Part shown: positions 27,004 to 36,694 of the stretch, in pieces
Layout of the letters: every line of letters starts with the position of its first letter
Position numbering within the stretch: position 1 is the first letter of the stretch
NCBI RefSeq assembly: GCF_965263005.1
Contig: NZ_OZ253579.1
Span: forward strand, 3,472,001-3,536,000
Origin: Rariloculus sp965263005
GTDB lineage: Bacteria > Pseudomonadota > Gammaproteobacteria > Steroidobacterales > Rariloculaceae
Length of the DNA: 64,000 nt
Reading direction: 5' to 3'
Made by a program: the position numbers and the translations under genes
Notes under the pieces: generated by a model
Told to the model about the DNA's origin: nothing
Seen by the model: only the letters and a program-made list of their open reading frames with translations
The model's database searches: none

Positions 27004-28176
27004 TCAGAAAAGCACGGTATTGGGCTCGAGCCCGCACAGAATCCGTCCGTACAGCTCGGTCGTCGTCTTGGGGTGCATGATCGCGTGGTTCGCAAGCGCC
27101 TGAATGTCGCGCTGGTGTCGTTGTATCGCGACGTGAGATTGAATGGCCGCCGCGCCACTCGAATAAAACAGTCGATCGACCGCATCGCGCGCCAGACCCG
27201 TCGCAGCACTGACGTGCGCGCGCGCCTTCACACGCCCCTCCACCGTCAGTCTCTCGCCGAGATGGTCGTCGAGCTCGGCACATGCGAGCCGCATGTGCGC
27301 ATCGGCAGAGTCGATTGTCAGCGCAGCCGCGCCGATTTCCAGATGCGTCACGGGCGCCTCGGCTCTATCCGTATACGTCGTAAAGGTGATTGGGCGTCCG
27401 TGGAGATGCTCGGAAAACAGTTCGAAGGCCCCACGGGCGATTCCCACCGGCGTGCCTGCAGCGTTCACTGCGAGTACGGACGCCAGCGGGTAGTTGTAAT
27501 AAGGATTGTCGGCGTTGTGGCGGGCGGGATACGAGGCCTCGATCATGGCCGGGAGAGACTGCGCTCGATGGGCCGGGATAAACACGTCCTCCGCGAGGAC
27601 CGTGCTGCTCCCCGTCGCGCTCATCCCGCTGGCATGCCAATCGTCCAGCCGCTTCAGCTCGCTGCTCTTAACCAGAGTGCAGACCGGCGCCCCGGGACCA
27701 TCGTCATCTTCGAACACGGCGTTGACTACGGTCCAGTTCGAGCCGTCGCCGCCGGTGTTGTAGCCCCAGCGGCCGCTCAGGACATAACCGCCATTCCTGG
27801 GGACGACCGAACCGGTCGGAGTAAAGACACCGCTGATGCGCGGATCCTTCGAATCGAATATTTCCGCCTGTGCTTCGTCGGGAAACGTGGCGACGAGCCA
27901 CGACATTGCACTGAGGATCGTGCTCACCCACGATGCCGACGCGCAGCCGCGCGCGATCTCGGCGAGTGCTTCGCACTGAGTCTCGAAACTTGCCTCTTGC
28001 CCACCGAAAAGCTTTGGCGCCGTCATCCGAAAGACCCCGGCCTCGCTCAGCATATCGAAGGTCTCCGGCGGCAGCCGTCTCCCGGCCTCAGCAGCCTCGG
28101 CACGCTCGCGTAAGGCCGGGACGAGCGCAGCGCAGCGCTCGACGAGCCCCTGATCGCCTTCGGTTGGAGTGTTCAA
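27004..28176 (-). CDS. Flavin-dependent monooxygenase of the acyl-CoA-dehydrogenase fold (HsaA/HpaB-C2 type)
   Basis: The product is 390 residues. It has the acyl-CoA dehydrogenase architecture with SGRWGYNTGGDGSNW and the late RDAVDRLFYSSGAAAI helix seen in two-component aromatic hydroxylases such as HsaA. Such enzymes use FMNH2/FADH2 from a separate reductase to hydroxylate phenolic or sterol-derived rings. No reductase gene is adjacent. It is divergent from the MBL-fold gene, with a 248-bp gap between. Confidence 0.82.
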   Translation of the reverse strand: MNTPTEGDQGLVERCAALVPALRERAEAAEAGRRLPPETFDMLSEAGVFRMTAPKLFGGQEASFETQCEALAEIARGCASASWVSTILSAMSWLVATFPDEAQAEIFDSKDPRISGVFTPTGSVVPRNGGYVLSGRWGYNTGGDGSNWTVVNAVFEDDDGPGAPVCTLVKSSELKRLDDWHASGMSATGSSTVLAEDVFIPAHRAQSLPAMIEASYPARHNADNPYYNYPLASVLAVNAAGTPVGIARGAFELFSEHLHGRPITFTTYTDRAEAPVTHLEIGAAALTIDSADAHMRLACAELDDHLGERLTVEGRVKARAHVSAATGLARDAVDRLFYSSGAAAIQSHVAIQRHQRDIQALANHAIMHPKTTTELYGRILCGLEPNTVLF

Positions 28177-28424
28177 TTTAGCTCATCCCTCCACAGCGAT
28201 CGTGGTCGAATTCGTTCCTGATTCCCCGCCGCCGCGATCATATCACGCAGCGAATGCCGGTCCGGACAAGGTGATTGGAGTCGGCAGAGTGATTGCATCG
28301 TGCCGTGACGAGAGCGATTTCGCCGTTCACGAGTGTCAGAAGATTGCGATCTCGACGTTCCATATACGCGGCAGGCGATGCCCCATCGGGTAGAATCCGG
28401 GCAAAAGACCGTGGGGGAACGGCT

Positions 28425-30038
28425 ATGCGACGAATCCACACTAGTATCCTCTGGACCATCCTGCTCGTGGCCTGTGCACACGCCGCGGCGCAGGAGTTCG
28501 CACCGGGCTATCTCGACCCTGAACCCGTCCTGCGGGCCGCCGAAGAAGCCATCGGCACGCGCAATCTCGAGTGCGTGACGATCGCAGGATCAGCCTACAC
28601 GGGCGCCGTGGGCCAGCAGCGATTGAACGACAAGAACGTCGACTGGCCGGACGGTGAGCCGCTCGAGAACTTCACGCGGACGATGCACTGGGATGCCGGC
28701 ACCATGACCGAGACGTTCGACCGGACGCCGGGAATGAATCCGGCCTCCTGGAAATACGGTGTCGGGTGGATGGGGGGCACGTCGACGCAAAGCAATACGC
28801 GCCAGCACTTTTACGTCAACGGCGCGTACGGCTGGCACCAGGACGGCACTGATGCCGCACCGGTCGCGGCGCCCCCCGAAGACGCAGAAATCTGGCAGCT
28901 CGACATGTGGCTCAACCCGCACGGCTTCCTCAAGGCCGCTCGATTGCCGGGCGCAAATCCCGTCGCGAGCTGGCGCTGGGAACTTGGCGAGATGGGGCGC
29001 GACGGGCCGACGACGCAACCCGAGCGCGTCACCATCGTCTCCATCACGATGTTCGGCAAGTACCGCATCGATGCGACGATCAACAGTGAAAACATGCTGC
29101 AGCGGATACACACCTGGGTCGGCGATCCCGTGCTCGGCGACATGAATTACGAGCACGAGTTCACGAACGACAGCTACATCGATCTCGGCGACGGCATCCG
29201 CTTCCCGACCGGCTGGCACAGCCATCAGGGCTGGGACGACAACTATCAGGCCCAAAGTATCAATGCCGGCCACAATGCCTTCGGCGGCACGCTCGACGAC
29301 ATCACGGCGAATGACTGCGATACCGACGTCGAAGTGCCGGAATCCGCGCGCACGGCCGACTTTTCGGTCCGGGTCGATACGCAAATGCTTGCGGACGGCG
29401 TCTATCTGCTCGGCGGCTCATCGCACAACAGCGTTGCCGTGGAGTTTGATGACTTCGTCGCTGTCATCGAGGCACCGATAGACGAGCGGCGCAGCCTCGC
29501 CGTGATCGAGTCCGTTGTGGATCTCTTTCCCGCGAAACCGATTCGCTTCGTCGTGAATACGCACCAGCATCACGATCACATCGGCGGGCTGCGCACCTAT
29601 ATGCACATCGGCGCGACAATCGTCACGCACCGTCTGAATTCCACGTTCTATACCCGAGACGTGCTCAATTACTCACCGCGTACGATGGCGCCCGACATGG
29701 TCTCGCTCTGGCCGCCGACGGAGCTCGCTGAAGGCTACTACTATGAACTCGTCACCGAGAATTACGTCATCAGCGACGGTCAGCGCAATCTGAACCTCTA
29801 CTACGTGCACCCGCTCGATCACGTCGAGGGCATGCTCATGGCCTATCTGCCGAACGAGGGGATCGTGATCGAGGCCGACCTCTTCGATACGCACGAGCCG
29901 CCGCACGCCGGACCGACCCAGGCCAACCTGACCCTGTTGAACCAGGTGCGCCGCCTGGGGCTGGACGTGGCAACCATCGTCCCGATCCATGGCCGGCCGG
30001 CGGCGTGGTCGGAATTCATGGAGGTCGTCGACGACTAG
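28425..30038 (+). CDS. Exported metallo-beta-lactamase-fold hydrolase
   Basis: The product is 537 residues from ATG 28425 (GTGGGGGAA just upstream) with a signal peptide (ACAHAAA-QEF). The N-terminal ~320 residues form a beta-rich region of unknown type. The C-terminal part is an MBL domain with HQHHDH (the HxHxDH motif), HPLDH, EADLFD and PIHGRP supplying the two-metal ligands. It is likely periplasmic. The substrate is unknown; a lactone or ester is possible by family. Confidence 0.88.
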   Translation: MRRIHTSILWTILLVACAHAAAQEFAPGYLDPEPVLRAAEEAIGTRNLECVTIAGSAYTGAVGQQRLNDKNVDWPDGEPLENFTRTMHWDAGTMTETFDRTPGMNPASWKYGVGWMGGTSTQSNTRQHFYVNGAYGWHQDGTDAAPVAAPPEDAEIWQLDMWLNPHGFLKAARLPGANPVASWRWELGEMGRDGPTTQPERVTIVSITMFGKYRIDATINSENMLQRIHTWVGDPVLGDMNYEHEFTNDSYIDLGDGIRFPTGWHSHQGWDDNYQAQSINAGHNAFGGTLDDITANDCDTDVEVPESARTADFSVRVDTQMLADGVYLLGGSSHNSVAVEFDDFVAVIEAPIDERRSLAVIESVVDLFPAKPIRFVVNTHQHHDHIGGLRTYMHIGATIVTHRLNSTFYTRDVLNYSPRTMAPDMVSLWPPTELAEGYYYELVTENYVISDGQRNLNLYYVHPLDHVEGMLMAYLPNEGIVIEADLFDTHEPPHAGPTQANLTLLNQVRRLGLDVATIVPIHGRPAAWSEFMEVVDD

Positions 30039-30448
30039 CCCAACGACGCAACTGAGGCTTGGACGCACTCGGAGCGAGACCCGCGCCGGCGAATTCGGCG
30101 TGAACCTTGTAACCGGCAGGAAGCTCCGCGACCGCTATCGTCTCCGCGGATCGCCGCGAGTGCCACCATCGCCTTGAAACCCGATGAAAATGTCCATCGC
30201 TTCGCCATCGTTGTAAGATTTGCTCATCGGCACAGAGTCCACCTTATAAAACTGTCCGAAGTTCCGGGGCCGCTTCTCCGGCTTTAGCGGCGACAACATG
30301 AACACAATGGGAGACCTTGTCATGCGATTACTAGCCAGCATCTTAAACTACCCGGCGTCCTACGGTCGGAAGTAAACTGTAACTTATTGTTTGTACATTA
30401 TTTATCCGAATGCACTCAACTGATCAACTCACCGCGTCGTTTTCCAAA

Positions 30449-30474
30449 GTAAGCAATCCGAAAGCGAATTGAAT
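30449..30474 (+). repeat. Degenerate direct repeat, left copy
   Basis: GTAAGCAATCCGAAAGCGAA begins a 26-nt stretch matching 36669-36694 at 22 of 26 positions. The right copy lies 44 bp upstream of the integrase remnant start. This could be an old attachment-site pair, or chance. Confidence 0.35.
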
Positions 30475-30849
30475 ACAACTCCAGCGTACTCACTCGCGGT
30501 ATTATCCGTAGGCGTTCGCTTCTCAAGGGATCGGTGCTCATCGTACCCCATTTTTTGTCATCCAGTGGGCAGTGGCCGATTCTACGAATCCGGTCCCGCC
30601 AGAATCCATTGACTTGCACCCAAGGGATTGCGCGGCGCGTCCCCTTCGCCTGTCGCCCACCAAGGCGGTTTGCGGCGCTGCCATCGCACGGCCACCCGAA
30701 GTGCCTCGCCCTCGTCGGTCGTTGAGATTCGCCGCTGCGCCGCCACCCAGATATCAACATCGGCCCCGAAGTAACGCACCGTGCAGCCGAATCGGTGTAA
30801 GCGGTGTCTCTACGCCACCTGGATTTCAGCTTGAGGTTGTTGTAAAGGC

Positions 30850-30940
30850 CCAGGGCAGCAGCCGATCGATTTCCGAGGCCGGGGTGGCCATTGGCGATGG
30901 CTTCGTCCTTGAATTCTGGGCTGTATCTTTGGTTGCTCAT
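30850..30940 (-). pseudogene. IS3-type transposase orfA fragment
   Basis: From the ATG at 30940, after an AGGAGGAAG ribosome site, the frame reads MSNQRYSPEFKDEAIA, the usual opening of IS3-family OrfA proteins. It then departs into unrelated sequence within about 16 residues, with no HTH continuation and no orfB. The ribosome site and upstream TAGACACTTC segment look like the retained left end of the element. Confidence 0.55.
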
Positions 30941-31182
30941 AACACTTCCTCCTATGCTCGGAACATAGCCCAGAAGTGTCTACCAGACCGGGGGCACTCC
31001 ACCATGTTCCTTCCGCAACAGCGGGGTGTCGTGGCACCGTTGTTTGCTCTTATTTAAGCATCCCAATCTGTCCAACTAGTGCTGACGCCGAACACAGATT
31101 ATCAGACGGCTATGATCCGTCTCGCCGGAAGGACGCCGAGTACAGGACAAGGTCGAGCAGCACGGCTGAGCTTCGACGCTCG

Positions 31183-32475
31183 CTACTGCATCGAAAGAAT
31201 AAACAGCCCACTATTGACGTCGCTGACGATAATGGTCCCTGATGGCAAGTAGGGGTATACGCTCCAGGCGCCGTCAAAATCAGTGCTGTCGCTATCGGGA
31301 AAGGTATCGAAAAAAGCGATCTCCTCCAACTCACGGTTTACCAGATCGCCAAACTCCAGGACTCTCAAACCGGATCTGTAATTGGCTTCGAACACACGGT
31401 TGCCCAGCACGTACAGATTGTGATCGGTTGCGAGCGTGCCCAGGGAATAGGGAAAGACGTACACCGGGGCGTCCAGGTCCGATACATCGATAACGTGCGT
31501 GCGTGTAGATAAATTGAAAGTGGATTCGTCCAGTTCATCCCCCAACAAGAAGAACCGGTGATCCTCTGTAAGCCATCCCTGGTGGACGTAAGCAAGTTGT
31601 GGATACCTCGTTGTCGAAAGGCTTAGCGGCGCAAATTTGTCGGTGACATCAACGACCTCGACATGATCTTCATTGGAGCTGATGCATATCTCGCGATCGA
31701 GATGATCCGCATCGGGACCCCGGTAGACGACGCACTGGGTGTCATGCGTGCCGACCGCGGAGTGACACCCCGCAAACAGCGGATTGTTAGGTGTGCGGAT
31801 GTCGATGATGTGCAAACCGCGTCCGCAGCTATTCGTTCCAACTGCGTAGGCGAAGCCCGTATCCTCGTTGATCGCGAGGTTGTGCGCATTCTGGAAGTCG
31901 CCGTAGACAACATCGGCGGAAAACGTCTGAGGCGCCGACAGCCCCCGCAAGCGCCTCAGATCGAATACTTGCATACCATGCGCGCCGGTATAGTCGGCGA
32001 CAATGTACGCATGGTCTCGATAGACCTTGATGTCCCGCCAGAGCGACTCCCCGGTATGAGTGGGCAAGCGCCCCAGGAAGACCGGGTTTTCCGGGTTGGA
32101 GATGTCAACGAAGGCAACGCCGTTGGTCATCCCCATCAGCGCATACTCGTTACCGGTCTCAGAATCGTACCAGCCCCAGATGTCGTTGCCGCCGGTTCCG
32201 CCCATCGATTCGAGCGTTAACCGATTGCGTAACGAGATGCCGGAACATGGGAATTCGTCGGCGCTGCCGTTCGTACAGTTCGCCGCGCCGGGGCCGACTG
32301 GCTGAACTGGCTCAACCGGCGGGGGAGGCGGCGGTGGCGGAGGTGGCGGGGGAGAAATCGCGACGGGAGGCGAATTCGCAGCGGGCGGAGGGTCGTTCCC
32401 TCCACCCCCGCACCCACCCGCGACCACGGCCCAAACCGTCACCGCAACGACCGGAAGCGCTGATCTGGTCTTCAT
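31183..32475 (-). CDS. Choice-of-anchor B domain (LVIVD-repeat) lipoprotein
   Basis: The product is 430 residues from ATG 32475. It starts with a lipobox (VVAGGC, Cys21 or so) and a run of Gly, then a poly-proline linker. A beta-propeller-like body follows with repeated VxVVDVTD and LHIIDIRTPNNP (LVIVD-type) units. These proteins are cell-surface anchored and often bind partners or metals. It lies inside the decayed island but its GC content is like the host core. No function can be assigned. Confidence 0.85.
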   Translation of the reverse strand: MKTRSALPVVAVTVWAVVAGGCGGGGNDPPPAANSPPVAISPPPPPPPPPPPPVEPVQPVGPGAANCTNGSADEFPCSGISLRNRLTLESMGGTGGNDIWGWYDSETGNEYALMGMTNGVAFVDISNPENPVFLGRLPTHTGESLWRDIKVYRDHAYIVADYTGAHGMQVFDLRRLRGLSAPQTFSADVVYGDFQNAHNLAINEDTGFAYAVGTNSCGRGLHIIDIRTPNNPLFAGCHSAVGTHDTQCVVYRGPDADHLDREICISSNEDHVEVVDVTDKFAPLSLSTTRYPQLAYVHQGWLTEDHRFFLLGDELDESTFNLSTRTHVIDVSDLDAPVYVFPYSLGTLATDHNLYVLGNRVFEANYRSGLRVLEFGDLVNRELEEIAFFDTFPDSDSTDFDGAWSVYPYLPSGTIIVSDVNSGLFILSMQ

Positions 32476-32855
32476 GAATCCCGCGGTCGTGGTGCCCTGT
32501 CTCTGCACTTTGGCGGTACGCGCTGGAACATGGGAAGCGGCCGTTTTTCCTGGAATCTGCAGGCTGACAACGCGTGGCGACTGGCGCGGCTGTTGCCGGG
32601 CACCCGAAAGCCTACCGGATTCGGAGCATCGACAAGTTTGGACGTGATTTTTCGCGGTTTCATTCCGTTTCTATTCGGTCATGCTGAGAGTCTGTTGACA
32701 ATAATACACAAAATAGTGTGATATGTGCGTGAATAAATGACTGGATTAAATATGGATATCGTGAATTATGGGTCCACATCGCCGTTGCGCCGCCCGAACC
32801 GCGCTGGCGCGGCCAGCGCCGGCCGTATCCTTCGCCCCGCGGCCGGGACGCGGCG
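32476..32855. other. Non-coding stretch with an AT-rich promoter region
   Basis: No gene was found. The segment 32690-32760 is sharply AT-rich compared with the flanking kinase gene and carries a good sigma70-type promoter. The composition step around 32760 suggests a junction between sequences of different origin. Confidence 0.45.
32695..32724 (+). promoter_or_regulatory. Predicted sigma70 promoter of the one-piece two-component gene
   Basis: TTGACA (32695-32700) and TGATAT (32719-32724) are separated by 18 bp, with a TG just before the -10 box. It lies 130 bp upstream of the GTG at 32856. Confidence 0.5.
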
Positions 32856-35198
32856 GTGACCGGTCCCGAGGAGCTGCGCCGGGAGAACGCGGCGCTGCGC
32901 GCGCGCATCGCCCGGTTGAGCGCGGCGAGCCTGCGCATCGCATCCAGCCTCGACCTCGACACCGTGCTGCGCGAGATCGCCGAAAGCGCCCGCGCCCTGA
33001 CCGGCGCGCGCTACGGTGCCATCGCCACCGTCGACGAGGCCGGGGCGCCCGTGGACTTCGTCACCTCCGGCTTCACCGCCGAGCAACACCGGGCCATGGC
33101 GCAATGGTCCGACGGGCCGCGCCTGTTCGAGCACTTCCGCGACCTCCACGGGCCGCTGCGCATTGCCGACGTTCCGGCCTATGTCCGCGACCTCGGCTTC
33201 TCCCCCGAGCGCCTGCCGTCGAAGACCTTCCAGGGCACGCCGATGCGCCATCTCGGCGCGCACGTCGGAAACTTCTATCTCGTGGAGAAAGAGAACGGGG
33301 AAGCGTTCTCGGACGAGGACGAGGATATCCTGGTGATGTTCGCCTCCCAGGCCGCCAGCGCGATCGCCAACGCGCGCGCCTACCGCGCCGAGCGGCGCGC
33401 GCGCGCGGACCTCGAGGCGCTGATCGAGACCTCACCGGTGGGCGTTGCGGTGTGCGATGTGCGCAGCGGCCGCCCGGTCTCGCTCAACCGCGAGGCCCGG
33501 CGCATCGTGGAGAGCCTTCGCATGCCGGGCCGTCCCGTCGAGGACCTGCTCGACATCCTCACCTGCCGCTTCGCCGACGGGCGCCAGATCGCGCTCGCCG
33601 AGTTCCCGCTCTCGTTCGTGCTGAGCAGCGCCGAGACGGTGCGCGCCGAGGAGGTCGTCCTCGCCACGCCGGACGGGCGCAGCATCACCACGCTGATCAA
33701 CGCGACGCCGATCCAGGCCGGGGACGGCGCCATCTCCTCCGTGGTGGTCACCATGCAGGACCTGGCCCCGCTTCAGGAACTGGAGCGCATGCGCGCGGAG
33801 TTCCTCGCCATGGTGAGCCACGAACTGCGCGTGCCGCTGACCTCGATCAAGGGCTCCACCGCGACGGTGCTCGGCGCCTCGCGGGAATTCGCGCCGGCCG
33901 AGACGCGCGAGTTCTTCCGCATCATCGACGAGCAGGCCGAACGCACGATCGGGCTCGTCGCCGACCTGCTCGACGCCGGGCGCATCGACTCGGGCACGCT
34001 GTCGGTCGCGCCCGAGCCTTCCGAGGTGGCCGCGCTGGTGGAGCGGGCGCGCACCGCGTTCCTCTCCGGCGGCGCGCGCCACACGGTGCTCATCGACCTG
34101 CCGCAGGACCTGCCCGCGGCGATGGCCGACCGGCAGCGCGTCGTGCAGGTGCTGAACAACCTGCTGGCCAATGCCGCGCGCCACGCCCCGGAGTCCTCGC
34201 CCATCCGCGTCGCGGCCGAGCGCGACGCGACCCATGTCGCGGTCTCGGTCGCCGACGAGGGCCGGGGCATACCGCCGGAGCGTTTGCCTAATCTGTTCAG
34301 CAAGTACGCCGGCGCCGGGGGCGGCGGGCCCGGCGCCGGCGGGCTCGGCCTGGCCATTTGCAAGGGGCTCATCGAGGCCCACGGCGGGCGCATTTGGGCC
34401 GAAAGCGCCGGCTCCGGCCGCGGCGCCCGGTTCACCTTCACGCTGCCGGTGGCCGCCGAGGCGCGCGCCGGCGAGCCCGGCTCCGCCCCGCCGGGCCCGG
34501 CGCAGGCGCGGGGGCGCGAGCGCCCGTGCATCCTGGTGCTCGACGACGATCCGCAGACCCTGCGCTATGTCCGCGACACGCTGATCGAGGCCGGCTACGC
34601 CGCGGTCGTCACCGGCGAGCACGACCAGCTCGCGCGCATTCTCCAGGCCGAGAAACCCGCGCTGGTGCTGCTCGACCTGATGCTGCCGGGCACCGACGGC
34701 ATCGAGCTGATGCAGACCGTGCCGGAGCTGGCCGCGCTGCCGGTCATCTTCATCTCCGCCTACGGTCGCGACGAAACGATCGCGCGGGCGTTGGAGGCCG
34801 GCGCGGCGGACTACATCGTCAAGCCCTTCTCGCCCACGGAACTGACCGCGCGGATCCGCGCGGTGCTGCGCCGGCGCACCGCGCCCGGGCCGTTCGTGCT
34901 CGGCGACCTGGCCATCGACTACGACCGGCACAGCGTGAGCGTGGCCGGGCGTGGCGTGGAGCTCACGGCCACGGAGTTCGCCCTGCTCAAGGCGCTGTCG
35001 CTCAACGCCGGGCGGGTATCGACCAGCGATTCGCTGCTGTGCCTGGTTTGGGGCGAGCGGCGCGACGGCGACGCGAAGGTCCTGCGCGCCTTCATCAAGC
35101 AGCTGCGCCGCAAGCTCGGCGACGACGCGGCCGACCCCACCTGGATCTTCAACGTGCGCGGGGTCGGCTACCGCATGCCGCGCCCGGGCGAGACGTAG
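32856..35198 (+). CDS. Fused sensor histidine kinase and OmpR-type response regulator in one protein
   Basis: The product is 780 residues with domains in this order. A short coiled coil spans about 5-25, a GAF domain about 35-175 and a PAS-like domain about 185-305. HisKA has FLAMVSHELRVPLTS with phospho-acceptor His322, and HATPase_c runs from about 425 to 530 with NNLLANA and DEGRGIPPE. A receiver domain begins at ILVLDDDPQ near 559, with acceptor Asp607 in LLDLMLPG and FSPTE near 685. A winged-helix DNA-binding domain ends in VRGVGYRM. No transmembrane segment is present, so the sensor is cytoplasmic. The gene is visibly richer in GC than its neighbours. The sensing ligand and target genes are unknown. 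Confidence 0.9.
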   Translation: MTGPEELRRENAALRARIARLSAASLRIASSLDLDTVLREIAESARALTGARYGAIATVDEAGAPVDFVTSGFTAEQHRAMAQWSDGPRLFEHFRDLHGPLRIADVPAYVRDLGFSPERLPSKTFQGTPMRHLGAHVGNFYLVEKENGEAFSDEDEDILVMFASQAASAIANARAYRAERRARADLEALIETSPVGVAVCDVRSGRPVSLNREARRIVESLRMPGRPVEDLLDILTCRFADGRQIALAEFPLSFVLSSAETVRAEEVVLATPDGRSITTLINATPIQAGDGAISSVVVTMQDLAPLQELERMRAEFLAMVSHELRVPLTSIKGSTATVLGASREFAPAETREFFRIIDEQAERTIGLVADLLDAGRIDSGTLSVAPEPSEVAALVERARTAFLSGGARHTVLIDLPQDLPAAMADRQRVVQVLNNLLANAARHAPESSPIRVAAERDATHVAVSVADEGRGIPPERLPNLFSKYAGAGGGGPGAGGLGLAICKGLIEAHGGRIWAESAGSGRGARFTFTLPVAAEARAGEPGSAPPGPAQARGRERPCILVLDDDPQTLRYVRDTLIEAGYAAVVTGEHDQLARILQAEKPALVLLDLMLPGTDGIELMQTVPELAALPVIFISAYGRDETIARALEAGAADYIVKPFSPTELTARIRAVLRRRTAPGPFVLGDLAIDYDRHSVSVAGRGVELTATEFALLKALSLNAGRVSTSDSLLCLVWGERRDGDAKVLRAFIKQLRRKLGDDAADPTWIFNVRGVGYRMPRPGET

Positions 35199-35597
35199 GG
35201 CCCGCCGCCCGCGGTCCGGGCTCGACCCGGCGCCTGCCGGCACGGACACCCGTTCGGTCAACGCCCAGTCCCGCGACTGCGCCCCCCGGAGTCGCGTTGA
35301 GCCTTGTCCGGGTTGACCCATGGCCGGGTCGGGGATGCGGGCCCGGCGTTGCTCCTTCCCTGCTTCATTTCAGCGGAGATTCCGCCCAGCGGCGACGGTG
35401 GAAGCGCTACGCGCATGTTTCACAAAGCGAACGGAGTTTTCGGGGCAGCGGGAGTACCGATTCGCGGTGCGCATTGCCGGACGGCCCCTGCGGAAAGCAA
35501 TCTATCTCAAGGCGTCGGCTGGGCGAAGCGCAGATCGAGGGGACGAAGCGTGTCGGCGGAGGTCGCAAGCGCCGTCTCCCACCAGCGCACTCTCGCG
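35199..35597. other. GC-rich non-coding stretch after the two-component gene
   Basis: No gene is supported. The stretch is GC-rich with no tidy T-run terminator. Overlapping frames across 34951-35316 and 35304-36092 are not conserved-looking and are treated as shadows, apart from the IS1380-like piece at 35598 onward. Confidence 0.4.
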
Positions 35598-35775
35598 GCT
35601 TACCGCACGCGCGAGTCTTGGAGCCGAACGCGCCGCGTGGTGGCCAAGGCGGAATGGTTGAGGAATGGGGCCAACCCACGCTTCGTGGTCACCAGCCTGC
35701 CCCGCGAGGTTGCCGGCACCCAATATCTGTACGAGAAGTTGTACTGCGCGCGCGGGGACATGGAAAATAGCTTTG
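35598..35775 (+). pseudogene. IS1380-type transposase fragment
   Basis: The plus frame reads AAYRTRESWSRTRRVVAKAE and, further on, ANPRFVVTSL and LYCARGDMENS, the characteristic C-terminal half of IS1380-family transposases. Before and after this piece the frame loses similarity, so both the N-terminus and the C-terminal end are missing. It is a decayed insertion remnant. Confidence 0.6.
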
Positions 35776-35883
35776 CGGTCCAGCCGTGCGCATCCAGGTC
35801 AACGTGTCCGCGTGCCATAGCGGCAGTCCACTGGCGGCAATGCCGCACAGTGAACGCAGGCAGCGGTTGCTCGTCAGCGCTAG

Positions 35884-36003
35884 ATTGGTCGCTGGTCCCT
35901 GCAGGCCGAGGCGATCGAACTTCTCAAGATCGATCCTGCCGATCTCTACTACCCGGCGCGCCGCGACAGTTTTGTGCAGGTGACGCTGCGTTACTTTTAC
36001 TAA
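35884..36003 (+). other. Short orphan reading frame with a beta-barrel-like C-terminus
   Basis: The frame opens right after a stop codon, has no start codon, and encodes 39 residues ending in DLYYPARRDSFVQVTLRYFY. The terminal aromatic and alternating pattern resemble the last strand of outer-membrane beta-barrel proteins such as TonB-dependent receptors. It is probably a fragment of a lost gene; the assignment is a guess. Confidence 0.3.
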
Positions 36004-36009
36004 TCAGGA

Positions 36010-36625
36010 TCAGTCACTCAAAAGACGGAGCCTCCGGAAGAGTCGGGGTGATTCAAGAGTGTCCTCGCCGATGTGGCGCCAGCGCAGATTGAGCACTTCG
36101 CTGCGGCGGCAGTCCGTGAGTGCCAGAAGCCGGATCGCCGCGACGGCCTGCGGGCAGCGGACTTCGTGCGTCTCGAGCGCGCGCCAGAGCGTCGTACCAG
36201 TCGTAGCCGGCCAGCGCCGGCACGATGTGGCTGCGAAGCAGGTGCCGGTACCGCTTCGCGGTCGAGCCCTCGCATTGCATGTCTACGTACCTGGCGAGAC
36301 ACTGCTGCGCCAGTTCCCCGACCGTCCGCTCCGTTTTCGGCTCAGGGCCGCCTGGAAGGGAGGACCTCGCCTGCCTTGATACGGCCGATCACAACTGCCG
36401 CGCGCTTGCGCGCTTGATACGGAGTGATGACTCCGTGCTTGCCCAGCGTCACGCGCCGAGAACCACTCGGTCCCCGGCTTTGCACCACGTAGGTGATTCT
36501 CCCGGACGGATAGAACCGCACGCCGAAGCCCGGCAGGTCCCGGTCCCAGACCACGCATGGGTCGCCATGCTTGGACAATCCGTCCACCATGCGCTTGGAG
36601 ATTTTCTGAGTCGAGAGTTTGGGCA
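36010..36625 (-). pseudogene. Tyrosine-type integrase pseudogene (DUF4102 type), frameshifted and truncated
   Basis: From ATG 36625 the frame reads as the N-terminal arm-binding domain (MPKLSTQKISKRMVDGLSKH, then GFGVRFYPSGRITYVVQ). At about 36351 the frame breaks and continues in another frame (ERTVGELAQQCLARYVDMQC, STAKRYRHLLRSHIVPALAGYD). A second break near 36190 leads to the start of the catalytic domain (LALTDCRRSEVLNLRW, box I Arg). The sequence then ends at 36010 with the box II His-x-x-Arg and Tyr nucleophile missing. Two breaks plus truncation make it non-functional. Confidence 0.75.
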
Positions 36626-36668
36626 TCGGAAAACAGAAAATTCTTGGTCGTTCGACTGCAGCAAGCGG

Positions 36669-36694
36669 GTAAGCAAACCGCAAGCGAGTGGAAT
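36669..36694 (+). repeat. Degenerate direct repeat, right copy
   Basis: It matches 30449-30474 at 22 of 26 positions in the same orientation and lies just upstream of the integrase remnant. Confidence 0.35.

Larger units (their letters stand above)
30039..31182. other. Gene-poor, AT-richer stretch with insertion-element debris
   Basis: No intact gene is seen in these 1.1 kb. It holds a short minus-strand ORF (30135-30341, 68 codons, reading RPRNFGQFYKVDS) that I cannot identify, an AT-rich segment at 30350-30420, the start of an IS3-type orfA on the minus strand (to 30940), and a copy of a degenerate direct repeat (30449-30474). Base composition differs from neighbours. I read it as the left boundary of a decayed island. 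Confidence 0.5.

Noticed and set aside
33432..35321. 629-codon minus-strand ORF covering the two-component gene
   Set aside because: Low-complexity Arg/Gly-rich translation, antisense to a gene with unmistakable kinase and receiver motifs; a composition shadow.
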